Shown here: in pieces, positions 1 to 6,533 of the stretch
How positions within the stretch are numbered: the first letter of the stretch is position 1
Layout of the letters: each line of letters starts with the position of its first letter
Source of the DNA: Clostridia bacterium
GTDB taxonomy: Bacteria; Bacillota; DSM-16504; Desulfitibacterales; Desulfitibacteraceae
Assembly (NCBI GenBank): GCA_018333845.1
Contig: JAGXSK010000193.1
Location: 1-9,721 of the forward strand
Direction of reading: 5' to 3'
DNA: 9,721 nucleotides
The notes under the pieces: generated by a model
What the model was told of the DNA's origin: nothing
Databases searched by the model: none
Seen by the model: the letters and a program-made list of their open reading frames with translations, nothing else
Translations under genes and position numbers: made by a program

Positions 1-35
1 CTCCGCTAATTGCTAAATTTCGCTGTGGTACTATA

Positions 36-64
36 AGTATAACCCAATTTAAAGCTACCTACAA
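36..64 (-). promoter_or_regulatory. weak candidate promoter for a gene beyond the left edge
   Basis: On the minus strand a TATACT box (36-41) lies 17 bases downstream of TTGTAG (59-64). The -10 box matches five of six consensus positions but the -35 matches only three. It sits just after the terminator that closes the YabE pair, where a promoter for the next leftward gene would be expected; in Bacillus that gene would be rnmV. Such matches arise easily in AT-rich DNA. Bases 1-109 otherwise contain no gene that I can support. Confidence 0.2.
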
Positions 65-109
65 ATATTACAATTATCAACAACTACAGCAAGAGCATGG
101 GTCATGGGC

Positions 110-155
110 AAAATAAAAGAGCAATTTGGTGTAGACCAATCATCACCAAATGCTC
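110..155 (-). terminator. Rho-independent terminator after the YabE pair
   Basis: Read on the minus strand, GAGCATTTGGTG (144-155) pairs with CACCAAATTGCTC (119-131). This gives a 12-bp stem with one bulged T and a 12-base loop, followed at once by TTTTATTTT (110-118). It begins 8 bases after the stop codon of the downstream YabE-like gene, so it most likely ends that transcript. The loop is longer than usual, which may weaken it. Confidence 0.75.
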
Positions 156-163
156 CAAGTTTC

Positions 164-1117
164 TTAGTCAAGTATATAAACCTTAACGGTTCTTCGTCCC
201 CACTTGCGCGCCTCCTCCAGTGTATCCATGAACACATCAATCCTCTTGCCCTTGATGGCGCTCCCAATATCCTGGGCTACTGCAAGTCCATAGCCTTCAA
301 CGAACACCTTGCGTCCTAAAGGTATTATGCTAGGATCAACTGCTATGGTTCCTCTTTTGGGCATTACTCCTGTAAAGGTTGGATTTCCCGTATGGGTATA
401 TGCAGTAGCAACCATGGTCATTGCTGTCCTATAGCTCCGAGATACACTGCCAATGGTCACCCTATCTTTTACACCCTTTGCTACCACCCTGTTTACAGGT
501 TGTGACAGAATTTTTTCCTCAAGCAAAACCCTCTCGGTCTCTTGCCCATCTATCATGGTCACCTGATAGACTAGTTCCCTTTCCCCATCTCTGCCTTCTT
601 TAACAACTCTAGTAGTTCCCTTATCAAGACTAGAGTCCTCTTTATACTCAGTTTCTCTTGGGATTATTTCTTTTACAACCTCAGTTTGTTCCAACACACG
701 AGTTACCTTTATTCTCTCGGGTTGAACAATTTCTGTGTCCAACTGGGGCATGACCCTGTCAAGCTCCCCAATTTCAATACCTGCCTGCATTAATATGGCG
801 GCTACAGTATTTGCTGTCGCATACTCAATAATTGTTCTGGAGTCTACCTCGATAATTATTGGAAATGACCTTATAATCTCAATGGTCATACCAGGAGTAA
901 TTGGAGTATGCAGACTTTCAGAGACGTAATCATCAGGCTGCAATACAATGCCCTTATATTCTAAAACCTCTCCTACAGTCCTCTTAGCTGTGACAAAATG
1001 TATGTCTTCTCCATCAACCTTTATAGTTATACTTTTATAGTCCATTGTGAAACCTAGTATTACTACCAAAGCTATTAATGCAAGACTAAAAAAAATTTTG
1101 CCTTTTAAACCGCCCAT
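164..1117 (-). CDS. yabE: YabE-like cell-wall protein (DUF348 x2, G5, 3D domain), downstream paralogue
   Basis: Predicted extracytoplasmic, membrane-anchored peptidoglycan-active protein of 317 residues. A short N-terminus is followed by a membrane segment or uncleaved signal (about 8-25). Two DUF348 repeats follow (about 29-82 and 87-140), then a G5 domain (about 142-217, containing VYQVTMIDGQE), then a C-terminal 3D domain (about 233-316) beginning at ATAYTHTGNPTFTG. The three family aspartates are present: D261 (AVDP), D283 and D294 (IDVFMD). The 3D fold is related to the lytic transglycosylase MltA and to Rpf/Sps proteins, so glycan-strand cleavage is the inferred activity; it is not proven for this protein. 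The loop around D283 reads AQDIGSAIKG, whereas the upstream paralogue has AADTGGLIKG. An in-frame ATG six codons upstream (1135) exists, but the GGTGG-type ribosome site favours the start used here. It lies 61 bases behind its paralogue with no terminator between, so the two are probably co-transcribed. Confidence 0.9.
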   Translation of the reverse strand: MGGLKGKIFFSLALIALVVILGFTMDYKSITIKVDGEDIHFVTAKRTVGEVLEYKGIVLQPDDYVSESLHTPITPGMTIEIIRSFPIIIEVDSRTIIEYATANTVAAILMQAGIEIGELDRVMPQLDTEIVQPERIKVTRVLEQTEVVKEIIPRETEYKEDSSLDKGTTRVVKEGRDGERELVYQVTMIDGQETERVLLEEKILSQPVNRVVAKGVKDRVTIGSVSRSYRTAMTMVATAYTHTGNPTFTGVMPKRGTIAVDPSIIPLGRKVFVEGYGLAVAQDIGSAIKGKRIDVFMDTLEEARKWGRRTVKVYILD

Positions 1118-1122
1118 AGCTT

Positions 1123-1130
1123 CACCACCT
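1123..1130 (-). promoter_or_regulatory. ribosome binding site fixing the start of the downstream YabE-like gene
   Basis: AGGTGGTG on the minus strand lies 5 bases before ATG 1117. The alternative in-frame ATG at 1135 would place this motif inside the coding region and has no comparable site of its own, so 1117 is preferred. Confidence 0.7.
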
Positions 1131-1178
1131 AACATGACTATATTTTATACTTTAATTTGCATTTAGGCAATGCTAAAA

Positions 1179-2174
1179 CTATTCTAAAATGTATATTTTT
1201 ACCTGACGACGGCCCCAATTAACAGCTTTTTCGTGGGTATCCATAAAAACATCTATTATATTGCCTTTAATTAGGCCTCCTGTGTCAGCAGCAGTAGCAT
1301 AACCATAACCTTCTACATACATTTTCGTTCCCAGTGGTATAACCCTGGGGTCAACAGCTACAACTCCCTCATAGGGCCATATTCCTGTAAAAGTGGTATT
1401 GCCTGTATGTGTGTAGGCAGTTGATTCTACAACCATTTCTTTTACCACCCTTTGATTTCCTGTAAGCACAGCATGTCTTGATGTAGGCTGCATTCTTTCC
1501 TTTGTACCAAACTCCATTATCTGGTCTGCCGGCTGCTGAATTATTTCCTCAGTTAAAACCTGTTCTTTTGTAGGTATATTATCTTCATAGGTTACATGAA
1601 CGACCTGTAGCTTGGAACCCGTGACACCTGGAGTCAGTATCCTTCTTTCCCCTCTAAAAAGATCATAGTTTGGACGCAATACTGTATTAAAGCTCACATC
1701 AACCTCCCTTTCAATTACACCTGTAGCAACGCGGATAACCCTAACATATTTATCTTCTTCTGTAAAAATATTGCTTTCAATTTTATCTGCCTCTTCTAAG
1801 AATATTCCCTGCCTGCTTAAAAGATACCTCATATCCATAAATGGCATGGAAATATTTTCATTTTTCCCATCAACATATACACGTATCTTTTCCGTATTAA
1901 AAATGTGAATTTCCATTCCTGCTACAATTTTTGCATCCATGCCTGGCACAATAAATAGTTCTTCTCTTTGCTCTAATCCTAGTTCAATTAAAACTTCTCC
2001 TACCGTTTGAGAACTAGTATATACCTTTTCTACAGATTGCCCCTGATATACAGTTATTTCTCTAGGTGCAAAGACAGCCCCTAAAGCAATTATTATTACC
2101 AGGCTTATAAATACTATATAAGTAATGGTTTTTTCATTGAATTTTTTATTTATTTTTTCTTTAATGTATTTCAT
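1179..2174 (-). CDS. yabE: YabE-like cell-wall protein (DUF348 x2, G5, 3D domain), upstream paralogue
   Basis: Membrane-anchored protein of 331 residues with the same architecture as the gene that follows it. A lysine-rich N-terminus precedes a membrane segment (about 17-36). Two DUF348 repeats follow (about 38-92 and 96-149), then a G5 domain (about 151-226) and a C-terminal 3D domain (about 247-330) starting at ESTAYTHTGNTTFTG. The three aspartates are D275 (AVDP), D297 in the canonical AADTGG loop, and D308 (IDVFMD), so this copy looks fully competent. Family knowledge (3D/MltA-like double-psi barrel) suggests peptidoglycan cleavage outside the cell, possibly during germination or growth; the exact role is inference. 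In Bacillus, yabE also lies downstream of metS and yabD. An in-frame GTG at 2183 is possible, but the AGAGGTG site is spaced correctly only for ATG 2174. No clear promoter was found in the 2184-2318 gap. Confidence 0.92.
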   Translation of the reverse strand: MKYIKEKINKKFNEKTITYIVFISLVIIIALGAVFAPREITVYQGQSVEKVYTSSQTVGEVLIELGLEQREELFIVPGMDAKIVAGMEIHIFNTEKIRVYVDGKNENISMPFMDMRYLLSRQGIFLEEADKIESNIFTEEDKYVRVIRVATGVIEREVDVSFNTVLRPNYDLFRGERRILTPGVTGSKLQVVHVTYEDNIPTKEQVLTEEIIQQPADQIMEFGTKERMQPTSRHAVLTGNQRVVKEMVVESTAYTHTGNTTFTGIWPYEGVVAVDPRVIPLGTKMYVEGYGYATAADTGGLIKGNIIDVFMDTHEKAVNWGRRQVKIYILE

Positions 2175-2181
2175 TGCTTTC

Positions 2182-2188
2182 ACCTCTT
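2182..2188 (-). promoter_or_regulatory. ribosome binding site fixing the start of the upstream YabE-like gene
   Basis: AGAGGTG on the minus strand lies 7 bases before ATG 2174. It overlaps the alternative GTG codon at 2183, which rules against that start. Confidence 0.75.
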
Positions 2189-2192
2189 AAAA

Positions 2193-2227
2193 AACCCTTG
2201 CTTCCTTGTTTTGGCTTGTATAGGGTT
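2193..2227 (-). other. possible leader hairpin before the upstream YabE-like gene
   Basis: On the minus strand AACCCT (2222-2227) can pair with AGGGTT (2193-2198) across a 23-base loop. Four further Ts follow, and then the ribosome site. A competing and longer pairing is possible between AAAAACCC (2279-2286) and GGGTTTTT. The short stem and long loop make this weak on its own; it is listed because it lies immediately upstream of the ribosome site. The rest of the 2184-2318 gap shows no convincing sigma-A promoter, although one must lie there if the tatD terminator is efficient. Confidence 0.25.
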
Positions 2228-2318
2228 AAATCAATTGCTTTTCTATTATTGCCATGGTTTTCCATTTTTAGTCAGTTTGGGTTTTTAGGGTAAAAGGTAC
2301 AACCTCCTAACAACAGCA

Positions 2319-2345
2319 AAAACGCCAGAGCGTTTCTGGCGTTTT
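2319..2345 (-). terminator. Rho-independent terminator of the metG-tatD unit
   Basis: A perfect 11-bp stem pairs AAAACGCCAGA (2319-2329) with TCTGGCGTTTT (2335-2345) around a 5-base loop. On the minus strand the stem ends in a run of five Ts and lies 45 bases beyond the tatD stop. The T-rich arm on the other strand would also let it act on plus-strand transcripts, but no plus-strand gene faces it. Confidence 0.88.
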
Positions 2346-2390
2346 GAAAATATAGAAGTTTTTATGTAAAATTTCGTAAAATGTATCAAA

Positions 2391-3161
2391 TTAAATCTTA
2401 AAAAACCTTTTGGCATTTTCAGTTGTATGATAAGCTATTTCTTCTATAGACTTTTCCCTTATCTGGGCTATCTTTTCAGCTACATATTTAACATGGGCCG
2501 GCTCATTTCTTTTGCCCCGTACAGCTTGAGGACTCAGATATGGGCAGTCAGTTTCTATAAATAATTTTTCTATTGGTACAACTTGAGCCACCTGAACAGG
2601 TTTGACTGCATTGGGATAGGTCACTGGTCCTGCCAGGGATATATGCCATCCCATTCTTGCACATTCTAAAGCCATTTGCGGACTCCCAGAAAAACAGTGC
2701 AGTACTACTCCTACATCAGACGCCTGTTCCTCCTTCAATATCTCCATTATATGTAGATGGGCATCCCTATCGTGGATGATTAATGGTTTGTTAAGTTTTT
2801 TTGCAAGAGAAATATGCTTTTTAAAAGCTTCTTTTTGAACCTCTCTTGGTGACAGGTTTCGGTAGTAATCTAAACCAGTTTCACCTATTGCTACTACTTT
2901 TTTGTTAGCAGCAAGGTTTTCAAGAATTTTTTCAGCTTCAAGGTTATAGGTATCTGCATCATGGGGGTGAATGCCAACTGCTGCATATTGATTAGGATAT
3001 TGTTGTGCCAGCTCAACTGCTTTTTTGCTGGATTCTATATCCCAGCCCACATTAAGGATATATGCAACCTGGTTTGCCTCAGCCCTTAGGACTGTTTCAT
3101 GCAAATCCTCTGCAAACTTTTCGTTGTTCAAGTGGGCATGGGAATCAAACAGTTCCATCAT
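2391..3161 (-). CDS. tatD: TatD-family metal-dependent deoxyribonuclease (YabD)
   Basis: Cytoplasmic TIM-barrel hydrolase of 256 residues, the usual length for the family. The full set of predicted metal ligands is present: H8 and H10 in DSHAHL, E94 in GETGLDYY, H130 in IIHDRD, H155 in LHCFSG and D205 in ETDCPYLS. GIHPHD at 64-68 is also typical. Family members are Mg-dependent 3'-5' exonucleases acting on single-stranded DNA or RNA and are implicated in oxidative-damage repair; the precise substrate here is not known. The start overlaps the metG stop codon: ATG 3161 overlaps by four bases (ATGA), while the adjacent ATG 3158 would give 255 residues. Only a weak ribosome site precedes it, so translation is probably coupled to metG. 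In Bacillus the same pair is metS-yabD. Confidence 0.93.
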   Translation of the reverse strand: MMELFDSHAHLNNEKFAEDLHETVLRAEANQVAYILNVGWDIESSKKAVELAQQYPNQYAAVGIHPHDADTYNLEAEKILENLAANKKVVAIGETGLDYYRNLSPREVQKEAFKKHISLAKKLNKPLIIHDRDAHLHIMEILKEEQASDVGVVLHCFSGSPQMALECARMGWHISLAGPVTYPNAVKPVQVAQVVPIEKLFIETDCPYLSPQAVRGKRNEPAHVKYVAEKIAQIREKSIEEIAYHTTENAKRFFKI

Positions 3162-5095
3162 TTTATTTTTGACCCACTAGCCATATCTTTATCAGGAGTT
3201 AATAGGGCCAGGCTATCATCATCAGAGGCAGCCAGAATCATACCCTGGGACATGATACCCCTTAATTTGGCAGGCTTTAAATTTGCTACAAAGGCTACCT
3301 TTTTACCCACCAGCTTTTCAGGTTCATAGTATTTAGCTATGCCAGCCACAACAGTCCTTTCTTCATTCCCCATTTTAAGTTTAAGTTTAAGCAATTTATC
3401 AGCCTTTTCAACTTTTTCTGCTTCTATAACCTCTGCCACGCGCAGGTCAACCTTCATAAAATCTTCAATAGATATTTCTGGAAGTATCTCAATTTTCCTT
3501 TCTTCCATCAACTTTGAACTTTCTCCAGGCCCAGAAAGCTCAAGCATTTCTTCCTTATCCAGCCTTGGGAACAGGGCCTCTCCCCTGTTTATTCTTGTGT
3601 CTGCAGGCATGAGCCCCCATTGACCTAAACTATCCCAGGTCTGAATTTCTTTTTTATCAGACATACCCAATTGACCCCAAACCTTAACAGGGGTTTTTGG
3701 CATAAAGGGAGTAATTAGAATTGTCACAAATCTAATTAGTTCAACTAAAGTATAAAGAACTGTGTTTAACCTTTCCCTTGTATCCTCATTTCTGGCAAGA
3801 GCCCAGGGTGCTGTTTCGTCAATATATTTGTTGGCCCTGTTAATGACCTTCCAGATTTCCTCTAATGCACCATTAAACTGGACCTTGTCCAGGAATGCAT
3901 CCACCCTGCCAGGCAGCTCCAGGGCCATATTCTTTAACTCCTCATCTATTTCCTTAAGATCTCCTGGTTGGGGAACACTACCCTCGCAGAATTTATTTAT
4001 CATGGCCGTGGTTCTGCTTAGAAGGTTGCCAAAGTCATTTGCTAAATCAGTATTGATTCTTTCAATTAAAATCTCTTCAGAATAGTAACCATCAGAACCA
4101 TAGGGCATTTCTCTCAACAAGAAGTAACGAATAGCATCACTGCCGTATTTATCTACCAGCACAAGGGGATCAACTACATTTCCCTTGGACTTGGACATTT
4201 TCCCGCCTCCTACAAGCAGCCATCCATGTCCAAATACTTTTTTAGGCAGTGGTATATCTGCTGCCATGAGAATAATGGGCCAGATAATTGTATGAAATCT
4301 TACTATATCCTTTCCTACAAGGTGTATGGCACTTGGCCAGAACTTTTGAAAGAGCTCGTCACTTTTCCTTGAGTACCCCAGGGCTGATATGTAATTGGTC
4401 AGGGCGTCAAACCAAACATAGATTACATGCCTTTCGTCAATTGGAACAGGAATACCCCATTTAAATGTGGTTCTAGAAACACACAGATCCTCCAGACCCT
4501 GCTTTATGAAATTAACCATTTCATTTTTACGTGTAACAGGCTGTATAAACTCAGGATTGTTTTCTATAAACTCCAGGAGCCTATCTGCATACTTGCCCAT
4601 TTTGAAAAAGTAACTTTCTTCCTTTAAAAGCTCTACAGGCCTTGAGCAATCTGGACAGACCTTGTCTTCCCCAAGCTGCCTCTGTGCCCAGAATGTCTCG
4701 CAAGGTGTGCAGTACCATCCCTCATATTCTGATTTATATATGTCACCCTTGTCATAAATCTTTTTAAATATATATTGAACAACCTCTTTGTGCCTTTCTT
4801 CAGATGTTCTAATAAAGTCATCATATTGAATATCCAATTGTTCCCATAGATGCTGAAAGGTGGCAACTACTTTATCAACATACTCAATGGGGGCAACGCC
4901 AGCTTCCTCAGCCTTCCTTTGAATTTTCTGTCCATGCTCATCTGAGCCTGTAAGAAACCAAACCTCTTTGCCCTGGAGTCTGTTGTAACGGGCTAGAGTA
5001 TCTGCCATGGTGGTAGTAAGTGCATGACCAATATGCAATCTGTCACTTGGATAATAGATGGGGGTTGTTACATAGAACCTTTCTTTATTGCTCAT
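3158..5095 (-). CDS. metG: methionyl-tRNA synthetase
   Basis: Charges tRNA-Met with methionine using ATP, in the cytoplasm. The protein has 645 residues, the normal size for the long class Ia form. The catalytic Rossmann domain begins at FYVTTPIYYPS and has an intact HIGH motif (21-24). A single zinc knuckle in the connective insert uses C129, C132, C147 and C150. The signature KMSKS is at 299-303, followed by the helical anticodon-binding domain with its NDxGN-like ANDFGNLLSR motif. The last hundred or so residues (about 540-645, from DFMKVDLRVAEV to the end) form an EMAPII-like tRNA-binding domain of the kind that dimerises many bacterial MetRS. The frame stays open 32 codons upstream to ATG 5191, but the strong AGGAGG site and family alignment at MSNKERFYVTTPIYY place the start at 5095. 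It is transcribed from its own consensus promoter, divergently from abrB, and shares a transcript with tatD. Confidence 0.98.
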   Translation of the reverse strand: MSNKERFYVTTPIYYPSDRLHIGHALTTTMADTLARYNRLQGKEVWFLTGSDEHGQKIQRKAEEAGVAPIEYVDKVVATFQHLWEQLDIQYDDFIRTSEERHKEVVQYIFKKIYDKGDIYKSEYEGWYCTPCETFWAQRQLGEDKVCPDCSRPVELLKEESYFFKMGKYADRLLEFIENNPEFIQPVTRKNEMVNFIKQGLEDLCVSRTTFKWGIPVPIDERHVIYVWFDALTNYISALGYSRKSDELFQKFWPSAIHLVGKDIVRFHTIIWPIILMAADIPLPKKVFGHGWLLVGGGKMSKSKGNVVDPLVLVDKYGSDAIRYFLLREMPYGSDGYYSEEILIERINTDLANDFGNLLSRTTAMINKFCEGSVPQPGDLKEIDEELKNMALELPGRVDAFLDKVQFNGALEEIWKVINRANKYIDETAPWALARNEDTRERLNTVLYTLVELIRFVTILITPFMPKTPVKVWGQLGMSDKKEIQTWDSLGQWGLMPADTRINRGEALFPRLDKEEMLELSGPGESSKLMEERKIEILPEISIEDFMKVDLRVAEVIEAEKVEKADKLLKLKLKMGNEERTVVAGIAKYYEPEKLVGKKVAFVANLKPAKLRGIMSQGMILAASDDDSLALLTPDKDMASGSKIK

Positions 5096-5103
5096 TACTG
5101 ATT

Positions 5104-5109
5104 CCTCCT
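5104..5109 (-). promoter_or_regulatory. ribosome binding site of metG
   Basis: AGGAGG on the minus strand, 8 bases before ATG 5095. It decides against the upstream in-frame ATG 5191, which would add 32 residues unlike any MetRS N-terminus and lies only about 9 bases from the predicted transcription start. Confidence 0.85.
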
Positions 5110-5156
5110 GTTGTTTTAAACTAAGAACTGTAAATAATGCTGATAAATACAAGAAA

Positions 5157-5185
5157 AGGCCCCACCTAAAGCAGGTGAAAGACCT
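5157..5185 (-). other. hairpin in the metG leader
   Basis: Within the roughly 105-base untranslated leader, CACCT (5173-5177) pairs with AGGTG (5163-5167) around the loop GCTTT. The stem is extended by AGGTC (5181-5185) with GGCCT (5157-5161) across a small internal loop. TTTC follows directly, so it resembles a weak terminator or attenuator. The leader is too short for a T-box, and the AGGGTGG...ACCGCG motif is absent. A role in regulation is inference. Confidence 0.4.
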
Positions 5186-5206
5186 AGGCATCTATATGAT
5201 AACCAT

Positions 5207-5235
5207 ATTATAGGTAATATATGGTTCAATGTCAA
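5207..5235 (-). promoter_or_regulatory. consensus sigma-A promoter of metG-tatD
   Basis: On the minus strand a perfect TTGACA (-35, 5230-5235) and a perfect TATAAT (-10, 5207-5212) are separated by 17 bases. Transcription should begin near 5200, leaving a leader of about 105 bases before the metG start. The ideal match predicts strong constitutive expression unless it is modulated by the neighbouring inverted repeat or the leader hairpin. Confidence 0.9.
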
Positions 5236-5247
5236 GTTTACCCTAAA

Positions 5248-5279
5248 AATATGAAAAAAATGTAGAAAAAAGTCATATT
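5248..5279. promoter_or_regulatory. inverted repeat between the divergent metG and abrB promoters
   Basis: AATATGA (5248-5254) and TCATATT (5273-5279) form a perfect 7-bp inverted repeat around an A-rich 18-base spacer. It lies between the -35 boxes of the two divergent promoters. AbrB-family proteins are known to bind AT-rich, often curved DNA and in Bacillus AbrB represses its own gene, so an autoregulatory site is plausible. No strict AbrB consensus exists to test this by eye. Confidence 0.35.
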
Positions 5280-5284
5280 ATGTA

Positions 5285-5313
5285 TTGACTTTTACTACCA
5301 ACCTTGGTACCAT
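5285..5313 (+). promoter_or_regulatory. candidate sigma-A promoter of abrB
   Basis: TTGACT (-35, 5285-5290) is followed after 17 bases by TACCAT (-10, 5308-5313), matching five and four of six consensus positions. Transcription would start around 5320, leaving a leader of about 37 bases. A small perfect inverted repeat, ACCAACCTTGGT (5297-5308), occupies the spacer and could be an operator. Confidence 0.6.
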
Positions 5314-5356
5314 TTAGTTAAGTTGTGGTAGTTTGCTGAAATCAGGAGGGGGAAAC

Positions 5357-5608
5357 ATGTTAAAATCTACAGGTATTGTACGTAAGGTGGACGAACTTGG
5401 GAGGGTCGTTATACCAATTGAGCTTAGAAGAACTCTAGGCATTGATGAAAAAGACGCTTTAGAGATTTATGTAGATAGTGAAAAGATTATCCTCAAAAAA
5501 TATGAGCCAGCATGTGTATTCTGTGGAAATGCTGAACACGTAAACAACTTTAAAGGGAAGAATGTCTGCAAGGAATGTGCTGCAGCAATGGCCTCCCAGG
5601 CTTGTTAA
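5357..5608 (+). CDS. abrB: AbrB-type transition-state regulator with a four-cysteine C-terminus
   Basis: DNA-binding transcription regulator of 83 residues. The first 50 residues are nearly identical to Bacillus AbrB, from KSTGIVRKVDELGRVVIPIE through TLGIDEKDALEIYVD to EKIILKKYEP. This is the swapped-hairpin DNA-binding domain with the key arginines of GRVVIP and LRRTLG. The C-terminal part differs: it is short and carries C53, C56, C71 and C74 (CxxC-x14-CxxC) plus a terminal C83. That arrangement could bind zinc or respond to redox state, and similar short cysteine-containing AbrBs are known in clostridia. AbrB represses post-exponential and sporulation genes in Bacillus; the same role here is inference. 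An in-frame TTG at 5333 lacks a ribosome site, while AGGAGG at 5344-5349 supports ATG 5357. It is monocistronic, divergent from metG and convergent with rsmI, as in B. subtilis. Confidence 0.96.
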   Translation: MLKSTGIVRKVDELGRVVIPIELRRTLGIDEKDALEIYVDSEKIILKKYEPACVFCGNAEHVNNFKGKNVCKECAAAMASQAC

Positions 5609-5620
5609 ACAAACCCTTAT

Positions 5621-5651
5621 AAAAGACCGTGCATAAACCGCACGGTCTTTT
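5621..5651. terminator. bidirectional Rho-independent terminator between abrB and rsmI
   Basis: AAAAGACCGTGC (5621-5632) pairs perfectly with GCACGGTCTTTT (5640-5651) around the 7-base loop ATAAACC. On the plus strand it is followed by further Ts and ends the abrB transcript 12 bases after its stop. On the minus strand the run of Ts serves rsmI, whose stop codon overlaps the arm of the stem. Confidence 0.9.
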
Positions 5652-6496
5652 TATTCTAAAACTTTATTTTGCCTTTCATATTCCTGGTATAATTCTCTCT
5701 TGGGGACATTGTATTTTCTTGCAATGGCTTTAAGAGCTTCTTTTTTATGTAATCCATCCTTAATAAGGTCTTGAACCTTTCTTAAAAGGTCTGCCATATC
5801 TAAGGCTTCCCCTGGTGATTGCTTTTCTGCTCCAGATATAATCAGGGTTATTTCCCCCTTTACTTTTCCATTGTAATACTCAATCAACTCGGCTGGCGTT
5901 GCCCTTTTAAACTCTTCAAATTTTTTGGTAAGCTCCCTGGCAACACAAACCATGCGTTCCCCAAAAATTTCTTGTATGTCCTCTAATGCTTCAATAAGCC
6001 TATGGGGAGATTCATAGAATATTAAGGTATGGGTGCTATTTACATGCCTGGTTAAAAACTGTTTTCTTAAGCTTTTCTTTGAGGGTAAAAAACCGTGAAA
6101 GGAAAACTCATTGGTGTTCAAACCTGAAGCCACTAATGCAGTAGTCACAGCAGATGGTCCTGGAATTGGTATTACATGAATATTATTTTTAATTGCTTCT
6201 GAAACTAATTCCATGCCCGGGTCTGAGATTCCAGGCAGCCCTGCATCTGAAACAACAGCAATATTAAGCCCCTCCCTTAGTTTTTCTATAAGAAAAGGGG
6301 TTTTCTGTTTTATGTTGAACTTATGATAGCTTGTAATACTTGTTTTAATTTCATAGTGACTAAATAGTTTAAGGGTCTGTCTAGTATCTTCAGCAGCTAC
6401 CAGATCAACTTCTTTTAGAATACGTACAGCCCTATAGGTCATGTCCTCTAAATTACCTATTGGCGTGGCGCACAGATAAAGCTTTCCAGTTTCCAT
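5651..6496 (-). CDS. rsmI: 16S rRNA (cytidine-1402-2'-O)-methyltransferase
   Basis: Methylates the ribose of C1402 in the ribosomal P site using S-adenosylmethionine, fine-tuning decoding. The 281 residues match the usual length. The tetrapyrrole-methylase fold is marked by TPIGNL (11-16), AEDTR (35-39), SDAGLPGISDPG (83-94), PGPSA (112-116) and FYESPHR (160-166). ARELTKKFEE (186-195) and KGEITLII (213-220) are family signatures. Residues from about 230 form the small helical C-terminal domain found in Gram-positive RsmI. It is the last gene of the tmk cluster, 37 bases after yabB. In B. subtilis the GIY-YIG gene yazA lies between the two; it is absent here. The start is supported by an AAGGAT ribosome site. 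Confidence 0.96.
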   Translation of the reverse strand: METGKLYLCATPIGNLEDMTYRAVRILKEVDLVAAEDTRQTLKLFSHYEIKTSITSYHKFNIKQKTPFLIEKLREGLNIAVVSDAGLPGISDPGMELVSEAIKNNIHVIPIPGPSAVTTALVASGLNTNEFSFHGFLPSKKSLRKQFLTRHVNSTHTLIFYESPHRLIEALEDIQEIFGERMVCVARELTKKFEEFKRATPAELIEYYNGKVKGEITLIISGAEKQSPGEALDMADLLRKVQDLIKDGLHKKEALKAIARKYNVPKRELYQEYERQNKVLE

Positions 6497-6533
6497 ATGT
6501 GAGAATCCTTTTCAATTTAAATTATAAAAAGAT

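Noticed and set aside
55..267. A 70-residue minus-strand open frame reaching past the end of the downstream YabE-like gene
   Set aside because: It overlaps the conserved 3D-domain coding region in another frame, has no ribosome site, and runs through the terminator hairpin.
104..319. A 71-residue plus-strand frame at the left edge
   Set aside because: It is antisense to the YabE-like 3D domain, with no promoter or ribosome site visible.
1135..1178. A small hairpin, GCATT-GCCTA-AATGC, between the two YabE-like genes
   Set aside because: The stem is only 5 bp and no T run follows, so it gives no support for separate transcripts.
2174..2270. A 34-codon minus-strand frame starting at an ATG in the gap before the upstream YabE-like gene
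   Set aside because: No ribosome binding site precedes it, its end overlaps the real gene start, and the peptide shows no recognisable features.
4633..4866. A 77-residue minus-strand frame inside metG
   Set aside because: It lies wholly within the conserved MetRS coding region in a different frame and resembles nothing known.
5096..5191. A 32-residue hydrophobic N-terminal extension of MetG that could look like a signal peptide
   Set aside because: The AGGAGG site and family alignment place the start at 5095. The extension lies in the leader, whose hairpin it would have to include, and MetRS is cytoplasmic.
5096..5206. A T-box or SAM riboswitch upstream of metG
   Set aside because: The leader is only about 105 bases and lacks the T-box AGGGTGG...ACCGCG bulge sequence; I saw no SAM-riboswitch core.
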